This document shows, in pieces, positions 21,800 to 32,609 of a stretch of DNA of 64,000 bases (its first letter is position 1; every line of letters starts with the position of its first letter). Source of the stretch: Branchinecta lynchi (Eukaryota > Arthropoda > Branchiopoda > Anostraca > Branchinectidae); the NCBI GenBank assembly GCA_023053575.1, contig JAKZAP010000003.1:8036561-8100560 (forward strand). The letters are read 5' to 3'. A model generated the notes under the pieces. It was not told the DNA's origin. It was given only the letters and a program-made list of their open reading frames with translations, and made no database searches. The translations under genes were made by a program, and so were the position numbers.

Positions 21800-22760
21800 T
21801 AAGGTACTTTGTACATGTTTAGCCTAGCGAGCATTTTTATATTGACGACGAAGTGAAATTCGGCATCCTCGCTGTGGTACTGGCTTGTGATGACACCTCG
21901 TGCTAATCAGTCGTCAGACCGTATTCAGTGTATCTCAGAAATCAGCAAATTCCTCGGCAACTTATTTTCGCTTATATATCGTTACGCCATTTTTGCTGTC
22001 TTTCATACTCCGATTTACTAGCTTCGACAAATATAAGGGGAGTTTCTTTTTTCTTATCCATTCGTTGTTATTAGATACTCCGGATTATATGTATTGTTGA
22101 CAAATATTCATGTTAACGGTGTTCACTGAGATTTCCTAGTAAGCTCTGGAATCAGCTGCAAGTGGGTCGGTTATATTTGTACATTTTAGCAGTGTTGAAA
22201 CTTTACGTCCAGAAAGCAGAACTTTTTTTCGGTAGGTACAAACAACAGAAAGTTTCATCAGGTAACACTAGAGCAATCTGCCAGTTACAGAGACAGTTTA
22301 TTTTAGCAGCCATAGAATTCTCATCACTTAGCTCTACAGAACGATTGATTTTCGTACATGGCCGACAGTTTTTGAATTTCCGCGCTTTGCAATACCATGC
22401 TCTGAAATCGTCTCCACCGATACTCTTTCGGCTTATATTTTAAGCACCATCTAGTGCAAGTCAGAAATGTGTATATGTGAAGCATTTTATAAAAATTAAA
22501 CCATAGTTAGTGCCGATTGTGCTTTAAAGCACAACTCTTACTAGAAATGACCTTTTTACCATGAAATGGATGAGAAATATCGTTTTTTGGAAATATCGTT
22601 ACTTTCCACGTATGATCAGTGATTTTCTTGTTAGCGGTTGTCGACTCTGTCAAGCCTTCCTGCTCTCCGAAAAGGCATGGGAGCAGAACATTTGAAAACC
22701 AAACGCGCCGTGGTTAAACAGTGGGAAAACTAAGTAAAACAAATGAAATCTAAAACAGAA
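21800..22760. other. Gene 2 intron 1, no recognised feature
   Basis: No exon, RT motif or repeat copy was recognised. Confidence 0.5.
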
Positions 22761-22764
22761 GATA

Positions 22765-23085
22765 GATCAGATAGAATAGAATAGAATAGAATATAATTTA
22801 CCAAAAAAGCCCGAGGGCCATGGCAACAAAAATTCTAAGAAACGCACTCACTTACATAGATAACACGCAGCTCCTATTCTAAAAATCTCCTTCTATGCTC
22901 CATCGCAAGCCTCAAGAAACGTCCAAGTATTTTTACAGTAACAAAACACTCATCCTTCATCATCCTTACCATCCATTCTTCATTAAACACTCTCTCACCA
23001 AATACCTCCTTTCTCCATTCATTCAATTCCACACAATCACACATCAAATGTACTACGCTTTCGTCCTCATGACCACACATAGGTC
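22765..23085 (-). mobile_element. LINE 3' end with zinc-knuckle-like C-terminus and pentamer tail
   Basis: Minus-strand 23080-22874 encodes MCGHEDESVVHLMCDCVELN, the C-x-E-x-E-x-x-x-H-x-x-x-x-C knuckle found at the end of many LINE ORF2 proteins. The 3' side reaches an ATTCT pentamer tail (agaatagaatagaatagaat at about 22772-22791 on the plus strand). 5'-truncated. Confidence 0.8.
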
Positions 23086-23250
23086 ATAGGATAGTCAACC
23101 ATGTCTTTCAAAATAAAAAACAACACTTTCAAGCTTCTCGTATCCTTATGTGTGAAAGAGTGATCATCGGAAGTTGAAGATTCCGGCGAAGTTTGCGCTA
23201 CGTGACGGTAAAACTCGGCACAGCCGAAAAAGCGATGAAAATCCGTACCC

Positions 23251-23406
23251 TGTAAAACAAAAATCTTGCAGTATTTGCTACTGGGATTAATCTTATCTTT
23301 ATTGAGATAAGATTATCCCTAATTCGGATTAATTTTATCCCAATAGAGATAAGATTAATTCCAGTAGCAAATACTGCATCCTTATTCGGAGAAACTTTTT
23401 ACAGTG
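23251..23406. mobile_element. Palindromic MITE, copy 3
   Basis: Contains gcagtatttgctactgggat in both orientations and ends ggagaaactttttacagtg followed by ta. Inverted relative to copy 2 at the interior; left terminus is eroded. Confidence 0.85.
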
Positions 23407-23639
23407 TAGGCACGTAACGAAACAGTGGCAGAAGGAGGGGATTTTAGAAGCTTATAATGCCATGTGTGCTAGGTATACTGTAAAAGGCAGAATAAGCGAG
23501 ACGGGTCCTTTCAGTTATTTCGGTCCTTCAAAACTGTTTAGTAGACCAATGAGTATGAAAACAACAAGAGCTGAAACCTGACACCGCATTTGCGAAGGTA
23601 GGAAGCATTGTTTCAGCCAAACATATTATACGGTCTGGT

Positions 23640-24260
23640 CATGGAAATCTAGGACATGTGGCCTTGCCAGCCAGCAAGTTCAATCCATATCGGATCATGT
23701 GTTCGAGAGTTAGGCTTATAACAGGATATTTAGGAGCTGTTCGCCCCACCGAGATGGGATCATTCCGAAAATCCCACCACTCTTGACCTTTCTATCGTCT
23801 AATCTTTAGTACTGTTCTTCAATCCCGTTTGGACTCCACCCATTCTAAAATTTGTTTGATCCTTCCTTCCAAATTCGCCCACAGTCTCCGGATGCAATTC
23901 GGACACATAAATGTCAAATACTGGCGTTTGCTCTTGCATTCTACCAAGCTTCACTCGAATCGGAGCGCTTCCGGAAAATTTTCGATGTCCCTTCAACCAC
24001 CCTAGCCGAGACCAGATCCGGTCGGGGCCTCTTAATAACATTACCATCCGTTCGGCTTCTACGTATGTCACAGATTTCCGGGACCCGCTACCAACTCCCC
24101 CCACCATGATCGAAGTCAGACATAGTATGTAGCATCTTGGACATCTCCATTTATCATTGATCAAGTTTCACTCGAATCGTTCGTGACTCACGCCATCACA
24201 AAATGCACCCCCCCCCCCCTCTCTCTCTCTCCACCCCTTCACTGATGGTCGGAGGGGGAA
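23640..24260 (+). repeat. Diverged copy of the ATGGCACTTG-hairpin element (R2)
   Basis: Segments such as agtttcactcgaatcgttcg, ttccggaaaattttcg and gaccagatccggtcggggcc repeat those of 25620-28420. A C run at 24205-24217 follows. No hairpin end here; truncated. Confidence 0.65.
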
Positions 24261-24261
24261 A

Positions 24262-25140
24262 AGAAGGTTTCTTTGATAGTCGGGTCGAGTCATTTTTATT
24301 TATAAAGTTCTTGGTTTTGAATGCCACAACACAAACAGAGTTACATAACAAGTTTTCGTCAGGACTTGACTTATGTCGGTACATTTTCGCTTCTCGTATA
24401 GGTCTGAGCTTTTGCAGACGATACGTGGCCAACAAAACTTATTTGAGGCAAAGCTGTGTCGACATGTTTCCCCATAAGTATTCGTATCAATTTCATTAGA
24501 ATGTTGAAACTGGAATTGTATGGGAAGTATCCGATTCTTCTATTTATTTTGCCGGGAAGTTGGATGTTGGAGCAGAATATGATAACTACAGCAGAACTGA
24601 AGTAATTTTCGTAAAAACATTCTAACCTCATACCACGTGTCAAGAAAAAATGTCGGTATATTTTTGTAGGTGCTTCGAGTGCTACAAGAGCTTATTTTGG
24701 AGAAAGTATTTTGCCGACGTTTATAGCCTACTTTCTATTTCTTCTCCGGGGCTTTACTGCGATATAGTTTGCGGAAGTAACAAATAGTGCTGTTCCGCAT
24801 AGCTCCTACCCCCTGCTCGTTTGCATGGCAGGGTATAGGGAATATATTCGACTGCGCATGGTTGTATTACAGAGATAAAGAGACTGAGGTTCTAGTGCTT
24901 ATTTATTCTTGGTCTTGGATAAAGAGGCATGGGGGAGGAAGCTTTTTTTTAAAGCAGGGCTTAGACCAGAAGCACTGAAAATGGGTGGTAAGTTTGTAGG
25001 CGGATTATCTGCAATTGGGAGATAGAGAAAGTATATAGGGAAAGTTAAGCTGTGTTCTGGTCCTTATTTTTGCCCTGTTTGTAGTTCATAAGGGGAGGAT
25101 ATTTTCAGTTGATGGGTCGGTGTATGGAGCTAAAAGATAA
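24262..25140. other. Gene 2 intron 1, largely unique
   Basis: A stretch near 24650-24740 (aagagcttattttggagaaa, gtattttgccgacg) weakly resembles 16380-16440. No coding sequence supported. Confidence 0.5.
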
Positions 25141-25174
25141 ATATTCTTTCAGCACAAGCTGACTTTGAAATATG

Positions 25175-25393
25175 TATTCAAATAATGTATACAACGGATA
25201 CGTCAGCTACGATTCTTCACCTAGCGATATTTTGGCCCTTCTTGGCAAGGGTCCTGTATCCTACAGGTTTGTATCCTTCCCCGACGTTGACCCAGAAGAT
25301 TGACAGCCTGACGAGGACCCTTGCCAAGAAGGGCCGAAGTATCGCTGGTGAAGAATCGTAGCTGCCGTATCCGTTGTATACATTATTTGAATA
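25175..25393. mobile_element. Foldback MITE, ~80-bp arms
   Basis: Left arm 25175-25255 and right arm 25314-25393 are near-identical inverted copies: tattcaaataatgtatacaa, cggatacgtcagctacgatt, ggcccttcttggcaagggtc. A 58-bp centre includes ccccgacgttgacccagaag. One arm of the same family is at 31210-31370, 43551-43760, 45950-46000 and 50476-50640, so this is a compact deletion form. Confidence 0.88.
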
Positions 25394-25619
25394 TATGGAG
25401 CTAAAGGATTTGAGAACGGAGACTTTTGGGCGACAAGCAATGAAAGAGGAGTTGGGAAACAAATCGCTAAATAATTTTGATTCTGTTGAGGGATTTGTAT
25501 TTTTTCGCGTTATGACGTCAAGAATATGGAGGCGATTCTCACGGATTGGCTTTCCAAACAAGAGCTAGGAGCTCATATGGCACTTGTACGAGTAGGCTGT
25601 ACAAGAAAGTAGATGAAAA

Positions 25620-28420
25620 CGTCACAAAATACACCCGCCATCCAAAAAGGCGGTTCGGAAATAGAAATAGGATATTTAGTTTCACTCATTTCTGAGCAGT
25701 TCCGGCATCGTATCGATTGCAAATGCACATGACTGTTCAAACTTTCATCCCAATAAATCCATTTGTTTGATCCCTAGACGTGCTACACGATTTCCGGTAC
25801 TCACTCTATTTCCACCTACCGTGGCCGAATGTGGTTCGGAATAATAAAAAAATCGACCACCTAAAGCATCTTCGTTTATACCATCTACCAAGTTTCACTC
25901 GAATCTGAGCATTTTTGGAAAGTTCCGGTACCCCCCCCCCTTCCCACCAACGTTGTCGGAGCCGGTTCGGGCCCAATCTCTTAATTCCCTCATCAAGTTT
26001 GACTGAAATTGGAGCATAGCCTATCTGCAAGTTTCCAGTACCCCCCCCCCCCTACCTTGGCCGAATCCGGCCCAGACACCAAATAACAAATCTAGGCCGC
26101 ATAAACTCGGCACTGTCGAATTGCATCTCATTCGGTCCATCCGTTTGGTTTTTGTGCATGTCAAAAGTCCCCCCACCCCCAATTCCCCTAATCGTGGTCG
26201 CATATGGTTCGAACGCATGTTTTACATGTCGAGGCCATCGATTCGTATCACCCATGAAGTTTCACTCGAATCAGACCACTCGTTCGCAATTTATAGAAGT
26301 CCATATTTCTCTTCTCTTGCTCCCCCAAAAATGCTCGGATCTAGGAACGGAAGTTTCCGGGGGTATGTTGTGTCAGGTTTTTAAGTCAAGATATTTCGGG
26401 TCGCTAATATGCCTGCAAAGTTTCGTTGTCGTTTTACATCTGGAACTATTCTAACTCACGACTACCGGAATTCCAGGAAACCCCCTCCAACTCCCCCCAC
26501 AGAGCCCCGAAACCATCTGGCTCCTTCAATTTCATCTAGGCCTAATGCTTGTTCCATCCATTAAGTTTCGTCCCAATCCCTCTGCTTTTAGAGTTTCTTG
26601 AGTTTTCCCACCCCCCCCCCCCCCCATCCCCACAGGTATCGGAACCGACCCGGACGTGACACTGAATGTCCGAGGCGATAGCTCACCAGACAAGTTTCAT
26701 TCAAATCCGATCACCCGTTCAAAAGTTATGCACGCCACTAGATTCCGGACTCCCCATCCACCCACTCCCCCCACGATGGTCGGGTCGGGGAAACGGCTGT
26801 TCTCAAGTCAATCTGTTCGGATCCCTGACATACCTGCCAAGTTTCATCGCCCTAGGACATCAGGAAGTATGCCGAACTCGCGGGATCGCTAGAAATCCGG
26901 ACCCCCACCCCAACTCCCCCACAGTGCCCTGATCCGGTCCGGTTATGTCAATGACGTGTCTAGGACCTGTGCTTGTTTTTCCCACCAAGTTTCATCCCGA
27001 TCCCTCGACTTTAACCGTTTCTCAAAATTTCCGGTTCCCTCCTCCAACTCCCCCCAGTGTCGTCGGATCCGGTCCGGATTTAAAGTGAGGTGTCTGAGAC
27101 ACAAGGTCATCCTAAATATCAATTTTCATCAAGATCCGATCACCCTTTCAAAAGTTATGCACGCCACTAGATTCCGGACTCCCCATCCACCCACTCCCCC
27201 CACGATGGTCGGGTCGGGGAAACGGCTGTTCTCAAGTCAATCTGTTCGGATCCCTGACATACCTGCCAAGTTTCATCGCCCTAGGACACCAGGAAGTATG
27301 CCGAACTCGCGGGATCGCTAGAAATCCGGACCCCCACCCCAACTCCCCCACAGTGCCCTGATCCGGTCCGGTTATGTCAATGACGTGTCTAGGACCTGTG
27401 CTTGTTTTTCCCACCAAGTTTCATCCCGATCCCTCCACTTTAAGCGTTTCTCAAAATTTCCGGTTCCCCACCCCAACTCCCCCACAGTGCCCTGATCCGG
27501 TCCGGTTATGTCAATGACGTTTCTAGGACCTGTGCTTGTTTTTCCCACCAAGTTTCATCCCGATCCCTCCACTTTAAGCGTTTCTCAAAATTTCCGGTTC
27601 CCTCCTCCAACTCCCCCCAGTGTCATCGGATCCGGCCCGGATTTGAAGTGAGGTGTCTGAGACACGAGGTCATCCTAAATATCAATTTTCATCAAGATCC
27701 GATCACCCGTTCGCAAGCTTAAAATACCTCAAATTTTGGCTTCACCCTCCCTCCACCCCCCCCCCCCCCCCAGATGGTCGAATCGGGGAATTGATGATTT
27801 CCTATTTAAGCTGGACGGGTCCCAGAAATGCCTGTCAATTTCCATCGTCACAGCACATCAGGAAGCACGGAACTCGCGGGATCACTACAAATTCGGACTT
27901 CTCCCCCCCCCCCCCCAACTCCCCCAAAGTGAGCGGATCCGTTCCGGTTATATCAGTCACGTATCTAGGACTTTTGCTTGTACTTTCCACCAAGTTTCAT
28001 CCGGATCCCTCCACTCTAAGTGTTTTCCAAGATTTCCGGTTTCCCCCTCTAACTCCCCCCAGTGTCACCGGATCCGGTCTGGATTTAAAATGGAGGGTCT
28101 GAGACACGAAGTCCTTCCATGTATTAAGTTTCATTAAGATCCGATCACCCGTTCGTAAGCTAAAAATATCTCATTTTTCCTATTTTTTCCGGATTCCCCC
28201 TCCCTCCACTCCCCTCCAGATGGTCGGATCGAGGAAGCGACAATTTCTAATTTAATCTGGTCCAGTTCCTGATATGCTTGCCAAGTTTCATCGTCCTAGC
28301 TTATCTGGAAGTGCCCGAACTAGCAAAACCAGGACCGACAGACCGACAGACCGACAGACCGACTGACGGACAGAAATTACAATCGCTATATGGCACTTGA
28401 GTAAGCTCAAGTGCCATAAA
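25620..28420 (+). mobile_element. R2 element cluster ending in ATGGCACTTG hairpin
   Basis: About 2.8 kb made of degenerate ~400-480 bp units: aagtttcatcccgatccctc, tttaagcgtttctcaaaatt, tccggttcc, aactcccccacagtg, ggatccggtccgga. A block at about 26690-27020 is repeated almost exactly at 27125-27435, a recent duplication. C-rich runs occur at fixed places in units. The right end has repeated gaccgacagaccgacagacc (about 28325-28370) and a hairpin at 28389-28418. Confidence 0.8.
28389..28418. repeat. Terminal hairpin of R2 element
   Basis: tatggcacttgag and its exact complement around a 4-nt loop. Equivalent hairpins lie at 37182-37213, 58925-58955 and 63821-63854 (opposite orientation). Confidence 0.85.
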
Positions 28421-28724
28421 AACAAAGCGAGAATCCACCGATCACTTCCAAAACGAGCGGAGCGAATCTTCCTGAAATCGCAAGAACTACAGGCGTACAA
28501 ACTACCGGAGCTTTCAAGATCTGACCAAGACCAATTTCACCACTGAACACCGCGAAATTTGAACTTCACTCAGAAGGCGGTTTTCCTCCTGTAAAATCAC
28601 GAAGGACAGAAAATCAAAAATGCTGCTTTATGCCTGTCTGTAAATAAGTTCAGATGAGTCCCAGAGCTAGCAGCCTAGCAAGCTTGTTCCTTCAAGCTTG
28701 AAATTTTTTTCCCGAAAAATAAAA

Positions 28725-28840
28725 AATCGTTGTTCGGGAATAGCGGAGTAATGACTAACACATTTTCGCTAGGTCTTCAGGCCTAGAGTAATAAGTGATT
28801 CTTGACTAAATTTTTCCTATTTCAGCCTTATATTCGGTGC
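28725..28840 (+). repeat. R13 dispersed repeat, copy 5
   Basis: tcgttgttcgggaatagcgg, taacacattttcgctaggtc, taataagtgat; shortened copy. Confidence 0.6.
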
Positions 28841-28849
28841 ACAATCCAC

Positions 28850-29360
28850 CAGACAGCGACTCGGAAGTTTCCAAGAGCTTTAATATCATTTAGTTCCCTT
28901 TTTGTGGGAAGGCAGAATATCAGTCAAAGGATTATTCAATCACCTTCTTGCTGAATATTCAGTGAAGATTGTCCCGACTGGAGCCTTTGTTCTTCGCCAC
29001 CAACTAATATTCTGCGGGATTTCCATAAAGTGGTTAAAGTCAGATTGAACAAGCTGCATCGCCTTTGACTCTTGGGGTCATGATAGAGAGACGTCAGCCT
29101 TACGCCTTTGAAGTTAAAGAGGGTATATCATAAGCATTCTAGCACTTGCAATGTCTAGACCCCGCCCCTCCCACCTAAGACCAAAGATGAAGCCACGACT
29201 CGATCCGACCGCTGGGTCATCTAGCGGCGTGGGTCGGAAGCGCCCGACATGGGGACAATGGAATCATAGTTTGACATTGGATCTAACAAAATGTTTCTAT
29301 TGTAGCAGGCATATGGAAAATCTTTAGAAAAATTAACTAATTATTTGCATTGTCGATTTC
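28850..29360. other. Gene 2 intron 1, no recognised feature
   Basis: No repeat copy or coding segment recognised. Confidence 0.5.
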
Positions 29361-29365
29361 TTTAA

Positions 29366-29785
29366 AGGACACCTGAATGAAGAGTACCAAGTATCATCCC
29401 TACCTGTATGACTTCCGATAACATTGCCTGCAGAAAACCCAATCCAAATACGAAATAGTGTTTCCAAGCTATGATTTTTGGTCCATTTTGCATCTGTCCT
29501 TATTTCAGTACTGAACAGTTTTAGAAATAAACAAATGTCTCCAATTAACTCTTCTTCTCGAATATTTTTTAACCAGTTAAGCCCAAACGTATATCTAGAA
29601 GAAGTTCCAATACGATCCGGCCAGCGCCGTACAAGGTTTGAATGAATTGCGCCTTTTTTTCTTGGAGTCTGCATGTGCAAACCTCGAGAAACAAACATCC
29701 CTATTTTGAAAACGTCACGCTTAGGAGAAGAATGCTCTCCGTGGCCATGTCTGTAAATGCATTCTCGATGGTGTGTTCAATTCCC
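29366..29785 (-). mobile_element. TTAA-type MITE, copy with one end
   Basis: Begins ttaa + aggacacctgaa (29362-29377) and matches the full element at 38184-38623 in inverted orientation up to gatggtgtgttcaa (about 29783), where homology stops. A 121-codon minus frame spans most of it; the third copy is broken in that frame. Confidence 0.75.
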
Positions 29786-30264
29786 GTAAGTCCAAAGAAT
29801 TAAGGATGTAAACTAGATCACAATAACAAACGCAGTAAATTATACTAAATTCGTTATAGTGATTTCTTGATTATTCTGAAACTGAGCTAAATAATATTCA
29901 GCTTCCGAGACCAAAAAATTTCAAACTGGCCGATGATTTCTTCTTTCGACGTATCTAAACGTTCAAATGGTCATATACTTAGTTGTTTTAATCTTCTTAC
30001 ACGCCACTCGAACTTCTTGAAGGTTTTAGTAATCTTTTTTGACCAGCACGGGAGATCTATGAATACTTAATTAGCAATGGCGGGTTAGCGTTCAGGAGTG
30101 AATTGTCTTCAAGTAACTTGTGGATAACGTTGGCTACCTAAATTCGACCCATCGAAAAATGATGGTGTCTCCCCCCTTCTCGGCCCACATGAATCAAAAA
30201 CTTTAACCAAAAGGACCGAGATACGACAGTTAGTTACTCGAAATTTTTCTTTTTTTTTTTACTT

Positions 30265-30375
30265 AACTGGGCTGTACGACCCGATGAAAATGCGTTATTT
30301 ATTGCTCCTCTATTCACATATCTATTTTCATCGAATGAACGTATTCCTTTGGATTTCTTGTTACGCTTGAAATTT
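30265..30375 (-). repeat. R13 dispersed repeat, copy 6 (inverted)
   Basis: cccgatgaaaatgcgttatt, tctattttcatcgaatgaac. Partial. Confidence 0.65.
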
Positions 30376-30596
30376 TTGGCAACTATAACGATAAACGATT
30401 GCCGTAAAATAAAACTTGTTTGGTCATAGATAATAATGTCCTGTCTTCAGGACGGACCTTACAATCTGGAGTGAACATTCCTGAACATAAAAAATCGCAA
30501 TGTTGCTTTTTGTTGAAACGAAAAAAAGTTAAACAAAAAAAAGTTATCTTGTCAGGCACCAGTATCTGACACCGCGAGGTCCTTAAAGGACATCTG

Positions 30597-30862
30597 AAGT
30601 AAGAGTACCAAGTATCATCCCTCTCTGTATGACTTCCGTTAACATTGCCTGCAGAAAACCCAATCCAAATACGAAATAGGGTTTTTCCAATCTATGATTT
30701 TTGCTCCGTTTTGTATCTGTCCTTATTTCAGTACAATTTTAGAAATGAACAAATGTCTCCAATCAACCCTTCTCCTGGAATATTTTGTAACTAGTTAAGC
30801 CCAAACGTATATCTAGAAGAAATTCGAGTACGATCCGGCCAGCGTTGTACAAGATTTGAACT
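30597..30862 (-). mobile_element. TTAA-type MITE, truncated copy
   Basis: ttaa + aggacatctga at 30593-30607, then accaagtatcatccctctct and further sequence matching 29366-29640. Truncated near 30862. Confidence 0.75.
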
Positions 30863-30919
30863 AGACCTACGTTGCCCAGGAAGTGTTGCAACAACCTTTG
30901 TTCGGCTTCGCCGACTAAA

Positions 30920-30945
30920 GTGTTGCGAGAGCAACACTTTGGTTT
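30920..30945. repeat. Hairpin aaagtgttgc / gcaacacttt
   Basis: Ten-bp perfect arms with a gaga loop, next to attcggcttcgccga-like short palindrome. No partner identified. Confidence 0.65.
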
Positions 30946-31059
30946 GGTTTCTTCGCTAACGGTTAAATGCTGAATTTGTCAACCCATCGAGGTTTTCAAA
31001 ATGGTATGTTCCAGTCCATGAAGAATATATTTCTTCACATGGTCATCCTCAGCGTTGAA

Positions 31060-31370
31060 GAAAAGAAAACACCCTTCCCTGTCATCGCCCCAATCGTGCA
31101 GCAAAAACAGCGGCCGTGTCAAAAATAAATCTCAGGACTAGTTGTTTCTTTACCGGGGTATTTGAAAGTAATTTGCCCTAATAAGATATCCATAGTTGGT
31201 AGAAGCTTCAGTTATTTATTACAGGTTTGTTTCCTTCCCCGACGTTGACCCAGAAGATTGACAGCCGGACGAGGACCTTTGCCAAGAATGGCCAAAATAT
31301 AGCTGATGAAGAATCGTAGCTGACGTATATCCGTTGTAAACATTGTTTGAATATATATAAAAAAAACAGA
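31060..31370 (-). mobile_element. Single arm of the large foldback family
   Basis: ccctgtcatcgccccaatcg, tgcagcaaaaacagcggccg, agtaatttgccctaataaga, ccccgacgttgacccagaag and the terminal gtaaacattgtttgaatata match the right arm at 45780-46000 and the complement of 43551-43850. Confidence 0.85.
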
Positions 31371-31494
31371 ATATCGCAAGTAGGGACTAAATTGACTTTG
31401 CAGGCAGTTGAACTGTATCCTTTTCAGTCGTAGACATCGTGACTTGTGGAAATTTGGAACATTATCGGTAAAAAAATAACCGAGTCGGCGTGAA

Positions 31495-31735
31495 GCGCCG
31501 CGATTTTTCTTCAAAACAGTTGATTTTTATCATGAAAACGGTCGATTTTTCTGAAAATCAGTAGTTTTTCGTCAAAACAGTCGTTTTCTCTGAAAATCGG
31601 TCGATTTTGTTTGGCAACTGTCGTTTTTTTCTCGAAAACAGTAGTTTTTTCTGCAAAAACAGTCGGTAAAAATTACCAGCCAGTCGGTAAATTCCTTGGT
31701 CCCCCCCCAAACATTTTGGCTAGTAACGCCTCTGG
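31495..31735. repeat. R16 repeat of diverged 'aaaacagtcg' units
   Basis: Repeated (t)cgattttNctgaaaa / aaaacagtcgttttt units in short tandem, then ccagccagtcggtaaattcc and a C run. Related: 35073-35150, 46625-46791 plus 47670-47870, 57214-57365. Confidence 0.7.
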
Positions 31736-31739
31736 TGAT

Positions 31740-32160
31740 GATACCTATTGATCTTGCAGGACTTTATTTCATTAAGAATTGAACTTTATTCATTAACTTG
31801 TAACATACAAATACATTTGAGGAAACTGTTAGATGTTTACTGTCCGATCTGATCTCGCTAAAGTTGCCCTAGTTCGCAAGCATGCCCTCGCCAAGCACGG
31901 ATGCCTAGGGGCCAGGTGCGGAGTTCTAGGCTGTAGAAATCTCTAAGGCACGTGCCCAGGCATCTGTGTTTGGCTAGTCATTCTTGTGAACGCGGCTCAA
32001 GTAAAACTAGACACGTCCGTCCCTTCTTCGCTTGTAGTCCGAGCGCTTATTTCTGAGTTTAGGTGATCAGAAAAACACAGTCCCTTTGACAATAGTTACC
32101 GACTATAGTTTCTCACGCTGAATCTGAATAACGGGTGGTGGCAAAGCTGCAGATGACGGA
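31740..32160. other. Gene 2 intron 1, no recognised feature
   Basis: Nothing recognised. Confidence 0.5.
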
Positions 32161-32174
32161 TTGACCTTATAAAT

Positions 32175-32600
32175 GCAAAAAAACACCCTTTGTAGGCCTA
32201 TGAAACTTGTCCAGACTGTTTATTATTTTTCTAAGGTTGTACTAGCCCCATTGAGTTGCAGGACATCTCATTTTATTAACTCCTAACAATGCCGTCTCTT
32301 AGGATACATTTAATTTGAAAACACCCTTTGTAGGCCTATACAAATTTTCCAGACTGTTTTTATAAGGTTGTACTAGCCCCATTGACATCTCATTTTATTC
32401 CTAACAATGCCCCATTGAGTTGCAGGACATCTCATTTTATTAACTCCTAACAATGCCGTCTCTTAGGATACATTAATTTGAACACACCCTTTGTAGGCCT
32501 ATACAAATTTTCCAGACTATTTTTATAAGGTTGTACTAGCCCCATTGACATCTCATTTTATTCCGAACAATGCCGTCTCTTAGGATACGTTTAATTTGTT
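32175..32600. repeat. Tandem repeat, three uneven copies
   Basis: acaccctttgtaggcctat recurs at about 32187, 32322 and 32485; each unit goes on with ttccagactNtttttataag, gttgtactagccccattgac, atctcattttattcctaaca and gccgtctcttaggataca. Units are about 145, 165 and 120 bp because the middle one has an internal re-duplication of the atgcccc-attgagttgcag part. Confidence 0.88.
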
Positions 32601-32609
32601 CCGATATCT

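Noticed and set aside
26121..28137. Several overlapping proline-rich ORFs
   Set aside because: They lie in the C-rich tandem R2 units and appear in two or three frames at once, as expected from biased composition, with no splice or start context.
28389..28418. Helitron 3' end
   Set aside because: A terminal hairpin is present but no CTRR follows it and no TC 5' end or A/T insertion site was found.
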